From assembly GCA_020634495.1 (NCBI GenBank), contig JACKBR010000007.1, positions 1 through 64,000 on the forward strand: DNA of 64,000 bases. The letters run 5' to 3'. Positions within the stretch are counted from its first letter, which is position 1; every line of letters starts with the position of its first letter. The notes under the pieces are model-generated. The model saw only the letters and a list, made by a program, of their open reading frames with translations. It was not told where the DNA came from and did no database searches. Origin of the DNA: Ardenticatenaceae bacterium. GTDB lineage: Bacteria; Chloroflexota; Anaerolineae; Promineifilales; Promineifilaceae. Shown in pieces: positions 59,977-64,000 of the stretch. The position numbers were made by a program, and so were the translations under genes.

Positions 59977-62529
59977 TCAGTCGGAAATGGGCGTAATCTG
60001 TACCCAATCCAGCAAAAAGCCCAAATCGCGGGTATCGCTGTTGATCTTTAGCTGGGCTGGATTAAAGGTTTCAATGTGGAAGGAGAGTTCAGACACGGCC
60101 GTTTCCTCCCCAAGGTCTACAAAAAATGAATACGTCTCCCACGATTCCGTTGGCGTAAATTGTGCCACTTCTTGCGCGTCTAGCCAAACCGTGACCACCC
60201 GCTCTGGCACCCCATCAGGCCGGGAGGTTTTGGCCTGCACCTCAATTTGGTAGCCGCTGGCCGGAGTGTCGGGCATCTCCAAGGTGGCATCGCCAGTGGT
60301 CCAGCGCATGGTGATGGGGCCGGGCAGTGGCTCCTTGCCGTAAAATCCTGCCTCGATGTAGGCGCTGTCGAGGCTGCCCACGTCCACAAACAGCGGCTCT
60401 TGCGCCCCTTCTACTGTGGACTGGGTCAGGGTATAAATTTCAAGGCCATAGTAGGCGGTGGCGATGACGCTGGGAAATTGGGTAAAGCTGCTTTGCAAAT
60501 GGGTAAAGCGGCTGGGCACAAAAGCGGTTGGCTCCAGAACAAAATAATCTTCTAGCATAGGACTAACAGGCTCTACGGTAATGAGCTGCAACGGCCGTTT
60601 CTCCTCTTGCGCCTTCATTTGCAGCCAACTCAAAAAAGCCGGGTCATCTTCACGAATGGTGATCACATCGTGGCCATACATAAACTTCAGCGGTGGGCCA
60701 AAAGTGTCGCTGAACGTGGCGGTGGCGGGTTCGTTAAACACCAGAATTGCCTCTGGGTCCAGGCTTTGGGCAACCGCTTCAAGCTGGGCAACGGCCCCCT
60801 GGTATTCCCGCAAAGGCAGCACAAAGCGTGATTGGTACAGCATCCCAGCCATCAGTGCAATGGCAAGCGTGCTGGCTGCGACCTTGGCTAGGCGTGACCT
60901 GGTTTGGAAGAGGGCGATGAGGCCAACGGCCGTATAAATCATCAGCATCGGCAGCACAATGGGCACATAGCGGCGCATCGTGTAAATATGGTACGGCGTG
61001 TTGAACATTTTGTAGACGTATTGCAAGGTGGTGACCAGCCCCACGCTTAAGAAAAGGCCCAAACGATTATAATTGGCGGTGCGCAGCAGCCAGGCCAGCC
61101 CCAACGTGGCCAGGGCCAGCCCCAATGGGGTGAGATACCAGCCCAGGCGCACCCAGTTTTCCCCATCCAAAATCCAGGCGGTGTTGCCTGAGGGCCAGGA
61201 AATGAAGCTGGTGGCGGGCTGCAACAACGGCCGTACAAAATAAGCAAACAGGCTCAGCAGCACAATGCCCCCAGCCAGCACCCAACGGAAGGAACGGCCG
61301 TTCACAAAATTTGCCAGCCGCGATTGCCGAAACTGGCCCCAGGGGTAGCGCCACATCAACCATATCCCCACAAGCCCCAAACCAACGGCCACACCTAACA
61401 AAATCTGCACCACCCACTGCCTGCGGATAACGTTCAGCAGATTGCCATAGGTGTTCCACAGGTACGGGGCGTTTAGCAAAATGGCAGAAATAAAAGCGTG
61501 GGCGGATATTGCCCCGCCGGTCAGGGCAAACCAGCGCCAGCCCGGTTCCCATCGCTGCTGCCACCACACCAAAATGAGCCAGCCCCCAATCAGGATGGCC
61601 ACCAGGGGCAGGTCGATGCGGGTGAGAAAGGCAACGCCAAAGGCTGCCCCACCTAAAACACCCCAGGCGGTTTTCCCCGGTTTCTTATCCCAAACCGCCT
61701 GAAAGCCAATCAGGCCGGTAAAAATAAGCAGCAGCGTTAGTGGTTCGGTGGCGGGATAGCGGGCAAAGTAGATGTGGATGGGCGTGATGGCATAAAGCGC
61801 TGCGGTCAGCAAGCCAATGTTGCGATTAAAAAGCTGGCGGGCCAGGAAGAAAATTGCGGCCAGACCCAACGTGCCCCACAGCGGCGTCACCAGCAGCCCG
61901 CCGTACAGTCCGGCCAGGCTAATGCCTACGGCAAGCAGGGCCGGATGAAAGGGGAAAAATTGGGGAATGACCCGCGTGGGATCGTTGTCGTCGATGTACC
62001 AGCCGACAAATTGCAGGTAGCGCGTGCGCCACTGCGCGGGCTGTTCGCGCAAGGTTGCCTCGGGGAATTCTCGCAGCAGGCCGCTCCATTCATCGGTGAT
62101 GATGAAGTCGCCGGTGCGTACGGCCGTTGCCGCAATGTTCATGTATCCGCCTGGGTCGATGCCGCCCAAAACATACTCATGGGGCCGAAAGTAGACCACG
62201 GCAGAGCCGAGCAGCAAAACGATAAGCAGCCACTCTGGCCATTTTGGGGGAGCAAATTGGGGTCGGTGAAACGGCCGTTGCCAGCCAAACAGCCCCGCGC
62301 CAGCCAAAAGCAGGGCCGCCGCCACCGCCGCCAGGGAAAACCAGCCAAACGTCATCAGCACGGTGCTGACCCAGCCGGTAAAAATAACCATGCCCATGAA
62401 GGCAGCAAACAAAGCTTCTGGCCAATCCGAGGTGGGGGAAACTTTGGCCCAAATAAGCAGCAAAACGGCCGTAAATAGCAATACGGCCGTTACAAAACCA
62501 ACAATCACAATTGCAGACGCTTGCAGCAT
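59977..62529 (-). CDS. GT39-like/ArnT-type membrane glycosyltransferase
   Basis: An 850-residue membrane protein with about 12 or more helices in residues 1-580. The outer loop after the second helix cluster has HEYVLGGIDPGGYMNIAATA, where the acidic residues match the catalytic loop of GT39/GT83-type (ArnT/PMT-like) enzymes that use lipid-phosphate sugars. The stretch ALYAITPIHIYFARYPATEP and LTLLLIFTGLIGFQAVWDKK is family-like. The last 250 residues are outside and include a beta-sandwich (ITMRWTTGDATLEMPDTPAS). It may transfer sugar onto a surface glycan or protein. Seven or eight ACGGCCGT copies lie in it, two of them 18 nt apart. Confidence 0.82.
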   Translation of the reverse strand: MLQASAIVIVGFVTAVLLFTAVLLLIWAKVSPTSDWPEALFAAFMGMVIFTGWVSTVLMTFGWFSLAAVAAALLLAGAGLFGWQRPFHRPQFAPPKWPEWLLIVLLLGSAVVYFRPHEYVLGGIDPGGYMNIAATAVRTGDFIITDEWSGLLREFPEATLREQPAQWRTRYLQFVGWYIDDNDPTRVIPQFFPFHPALLAVGISLAGLYGGLLVTPLWGTLGLAAIFFLARQLFNRNIGLLTAALYAITPIHIYFARYPATEPLTLLLIFTGLIGFQAVWDKKPGKTAWGVLGGAAFGVAFLTRIDLPLVAILIGGWLILVWWQQRWEPGWRWFALTGGAISAHAFISAILLNAPYLWNTYGNLLNVIRRQWVVQILLGVAVGLGLVGIWLMWRYPWGQFRQSRLANFVNGRSFRWVLAGGIVLLSLFAYFVRPLLQPATSFISWPSGNTAWILDGENWVRLGWYLTPLGLALATLGLAWLLRTANYNRLGLFLSVGLVTTLQYVYKMFNTPYHIYTMRRYVPIVLPMLMIYTAVGLIALFQTRSRLAKVAASTLAIALMAGMLYQSRFVLPLREYQGAVAQLEAVAQSLDPEAILVFNEPATATFSDTFGPPLKFMYGHDVITIREDDPAFLSWLQMKAQEEKRPLQLITVEPVSPMLEDYFVLEPTAFVPSRFTHLQSSFTQFPSVIATAYYGLEIYTLTQSTVEGAQEPLFVDVGSLDSAYIEAGFYGKEPLPGPITMRWTTGDATLEMPDTPASGYQIEVQAKTSRPDGVPERVVTVWLDAQEVAQFTPTESWETYSFFVDLGEETAVSELSFHIETFNPAQLKINSDTRDLGFLLDWVQITPISD

Positions 62530-62571
62530 AAACTCACTCGCCGAACCTGAATCAACTCAGCGCACGAGTTT

Positions 62572-62620
62572 ACCATTCACCCTTCACAATTCACAATTCA
62601 CCATTCACCATTCACAATTG
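62572..62620. repeat. short tandem repeat array, TTCACAATTCACCA type
   Basis: Five to six units of ATTCACA/ATTCACC lie between the GT39-like gene start and the GHL10-like gene end. Unlike several other arrays this one is single-sided. Confidence 0.75.
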
Positions 62621-62621
62621 A

Positions 62622-63971
62622 TCAGGGATGCCACGCGATGTTGGGCACAACGGCCGTTTGGGCATACGGGCCATTGGCCAGATCATCAAAATAGTCAAAG
62701 GCCAGCAAGTCGCTGTAGGAAAAGAGCGAATGACCGGCTGTGCCTGCGGCCCGTGCCAGGGCAATGCGGGCTTCAATTTCGGCAAAAGAGCAGTAGCCTG
62801 TGCCAATGCCGGGGATGATGTAACGGCCGTTTGCCGCCGCCTGAAAATCTTCCACCAAAATTTGCCACCGCTCCCGAATCCAATAATCTGAGGATGTAGG
62901 CGCGGGGTCTTCGACATAATTCCCTGCCTCGTCGCAGTCGTTGTAGGCGCTGCCAGGGTAAATCATCGGCGAGATGCTGTCGATTTTGCCGCTGGCCAGC
63001 CACGCTTTGGAGTCCTGGTAATACGTCAGATTGCCTTGCTGCGGGCTGCCGGGGAAATTCCAGGCAGCATCCAGCTCGTGAATCGGCCAAACGGCCGCAG
63101 AAAGCCAGAGGCCCGGTTTTAGCGGCACCACTTCATCATAAAAGCGGCGCACGGTGCCGTTGATTTGATCGCGCTGCCACTGCGCATAGTCACTGCCGCT
63201 GAAGCAGTCGCCGCCATAGCGCCCTTCGCTCACCGGGTCGCAGGAGGTGGTGACGCCGCCGTAGCGAATGTGGTCCAGGTGCAGCCCGTCAATATCGTAG
63301 CGGGTCACTAAATCCTGGCCCACGGCAATGAGATGGTCGTCTAAAAACATTGAAGCAGGTGTGCCGCGTAGATAAGCGTCACAATTTACCTCATCGCTGG
63401 TGTTCCAGATGAGGCCGTTGGGCTTGCCATCGGTGCTGCCATGTTCGGCCAGCAGCAAATGGTAAAGCGGTGTGGGGATGACGCTGGCCTCGGGCGGGGT
63501 GTCGCAAAAGCTGCCGCCGTTCCACACGGGGTACACATTCATGTAGGCATGTACCTGAATGCCCGCGGCGTGGGCTTTTTCAATCATCGTGGCCAGCGGG
63601 TCCCAGAGCGGGTCTGGCGGCTGGCCATACACGCCGCTGACGCGGTCGGCCCAGGGTTCCAGGCCTGGCGTGTAGTAGGCGTCGGCGATGCCGCGCACCT
63701 GGAAGAAGATGGCGTTGAAGCCTGCACTGGCGACGTTTTGCACAATTTCATCAATCTTGGCGGGGTCGGCGGGCTGGCCGTAGCTGGTCCAATCGAACCG
63801 GGTGACCCACACGCCGCGAAACTCAACCATTGGGTTTGGGGCGGTGGTGTTGTTGGCTAGCAGGGTTGGCAGGAAAACGGCCGTTTCCCCCCCAGCCGCC
63901 ACGTCCTGATCCTGTTGTAAGCTTAGTACCAGCCCCAAAAAAGCCAGCAGCAAAATTAATACTCGTTTCAT
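62622..63971 (-). CDS. secreted GHL10-like (DUF187) glycoside hydrolase
   Basis: A 449-residue secreted protein with signal peptide (about 1-25). It has VFLPTLLANN just after it, the same short phrase type as in other secreted proteins here. The TIM-barrel domain begins VEFRGVWVTRFDWTSYGQ, then FNAIFFQVRGIADAYY, GIQVHAYMNVYPVWNG, YDIDGLHLDHIRYG and WLSAAVWPIHELD, matching the GHL10/DUF187 group of family-10-like hydrolases. D-x-D in HLDHIRYG is a likely active-site area. It may trim cell-surface glycans. The stop abuts the TTCACAATT array. It is the last complete gene of the window. Confidence 0.88.
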   Translation of the reverse strand: MKRVLILLLAFLGLVLSLQQDQDVAAGGETAVFLPTLLANNTTAPNPMVEFRGVWVTRFDWTSYGQPADPAKIDEIVQNVASAGFNAIFFQVRGIADAYYTPGLEPWADRVSGVYGQPPDPLWDPLATMIEKAHAAGIQVHAYMNVYPVWNGGSFCDTPPEASVIPTPLYHLLLAEHGSTDGKPNGLIWNTSDEVNCDAYLRGTPASMFLDDHLIAVGQDLVTRYDIDGLHLDHIRYGGVTTSCDPVSEGRYGGDCFSGSDYAQWQRDQINGTVRRFYDEVVPLKPGLWLSAAVWPIHELDAAWNFPGSPQQGNLTYYQDSKAWLASGKIDSISPMIYPGSAYNDCDEAGNYVEDPAPTSSDYWIRERWQILVEDFQAAANGRYIIPGIGTGYCSFAEIEARIALARAAGTAGHSLFSYSDLLAFDYFDDLANGPYAQTAVVPNIAWHP

Positions 63972-64000
63972 AGCCTGTATCCGATTTTGTGGTGAAATTT

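Larger units (their letters stand above)
3846..63884. repeat. high-frequency palindrome ACGGCCGT, dispersed over the window
   Basis: By hand count about 135 exact ACGGCCGT occur between 3846 and 63884 (only 3 before 6592). It is usually extended to AACGGCCGTT or AAACGGCCGTTT. It is present in nearly every gene after 6.4 kb on both strands, and between genes. Inside genes it is read as T-A-V, N-G-R or R-P in the three phases. Near-misses (GCGGCCGT, TCGGCCGT, ACGGCCGC) are far fewer. Confidence 0.95.

Noticed and set aside
3846..63884. ACGGCCGT enrichment as a codon-use artefact
   Set aside because: Copies occur in all three codon phases and in intergenic DNA, and near-variants are much rarer.
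1..64000. tRNA or rRNA genes
   Set aside because: I looked for T-loop and acceptor-stem patterns and found none; no rRNA signatures were seen.

Overview
This window reads as a contig from an uncultured Chloroflexota bacterium, most likely Anaerolineae-like. This is inference from gene content: LCP-type anchoring genes without LPS genes, BTAD/ATPase/TPR regulators, kinase-TPR proteins, many Thr/Pro-linker lipoproteins, and secreted proteins with a short F-[LVY]-P-x-[LIV] motif. No rRNA, tRNA, CRISPR array, transposase or phage gene was seen. About 52 protein genes are called.

Layout. 1-6.4 kb is visibly AT-rich: a partial lipoprotein, a repeat-built secreted protein, a sulfotransferase, a Wzx-like flippase and two GT2 enzymes. 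6.4-17.6 kb is mixed housekeeping and accessory genes: a GT4, an SDR-like protein, an esterase lipoprotein, a GT1, a TetR-SRPBCC pair, small membrane proteins, DoxX, a phosphatase-superfamily protein, a flavin reductase, a YgjP-like peptidase and a ParB-like protein. 17.8-22.8 kb holds a BTAD/ATPase/TPR regulator followed by a SulP-STAS-cNMP transporter. 23-25.2 kb holds molybdenum-hydroxylase maturation genes (YqeC-MocA fusion, YqeB). 25.5-33.6 kb holds a kinase-pseudokinase receptor and surface proteins. 33.7-41.4 kb holds a molybdenum hydroxylase (large subunit, fused FAD/FeS subunit, XdhC) downstream of a two-component system. 41.5-44 kb has a thioesterase, ArfB and an Atg22-like transporter. 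44.1-64 kb is a surface-glycan region: LCP transferase, ABC-2 permease, at least seven glycosyltransferase genes, a sulfotransferase, a coiled-coil protein, a methyltransferase, a GT39-like enzyme, a beta-helix protein and a GHL10-like hydrolase.

How genes may work together. Sugar transfer, flipping or export, sulfation, methylation and LCP attachment suggest a sulfated cell-surface polymer. The Mo-hydroxylase genes form one physiological unit split over two loci.

The most striking signal is not a gene. The palindrome ACGGCCGT occurs about 135 times by my hand count, where about one copy would be expected by chance. It lies in all three codon phases and between genes, and is nearly absent from the first 6.4 kb. 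It resembles in kind the HIP1 palindrome of cyanobacteria. A second layer is a set of short tandem-repeat arrays (7-9 nt units), often in inverted pairs between genes and twice inserted in frame inside Mo-hydroxylase genes. A third is a three-copy structured repeat with compensatory stem changes, plus one MITE-like element with 14-bp flanking direct repeats.
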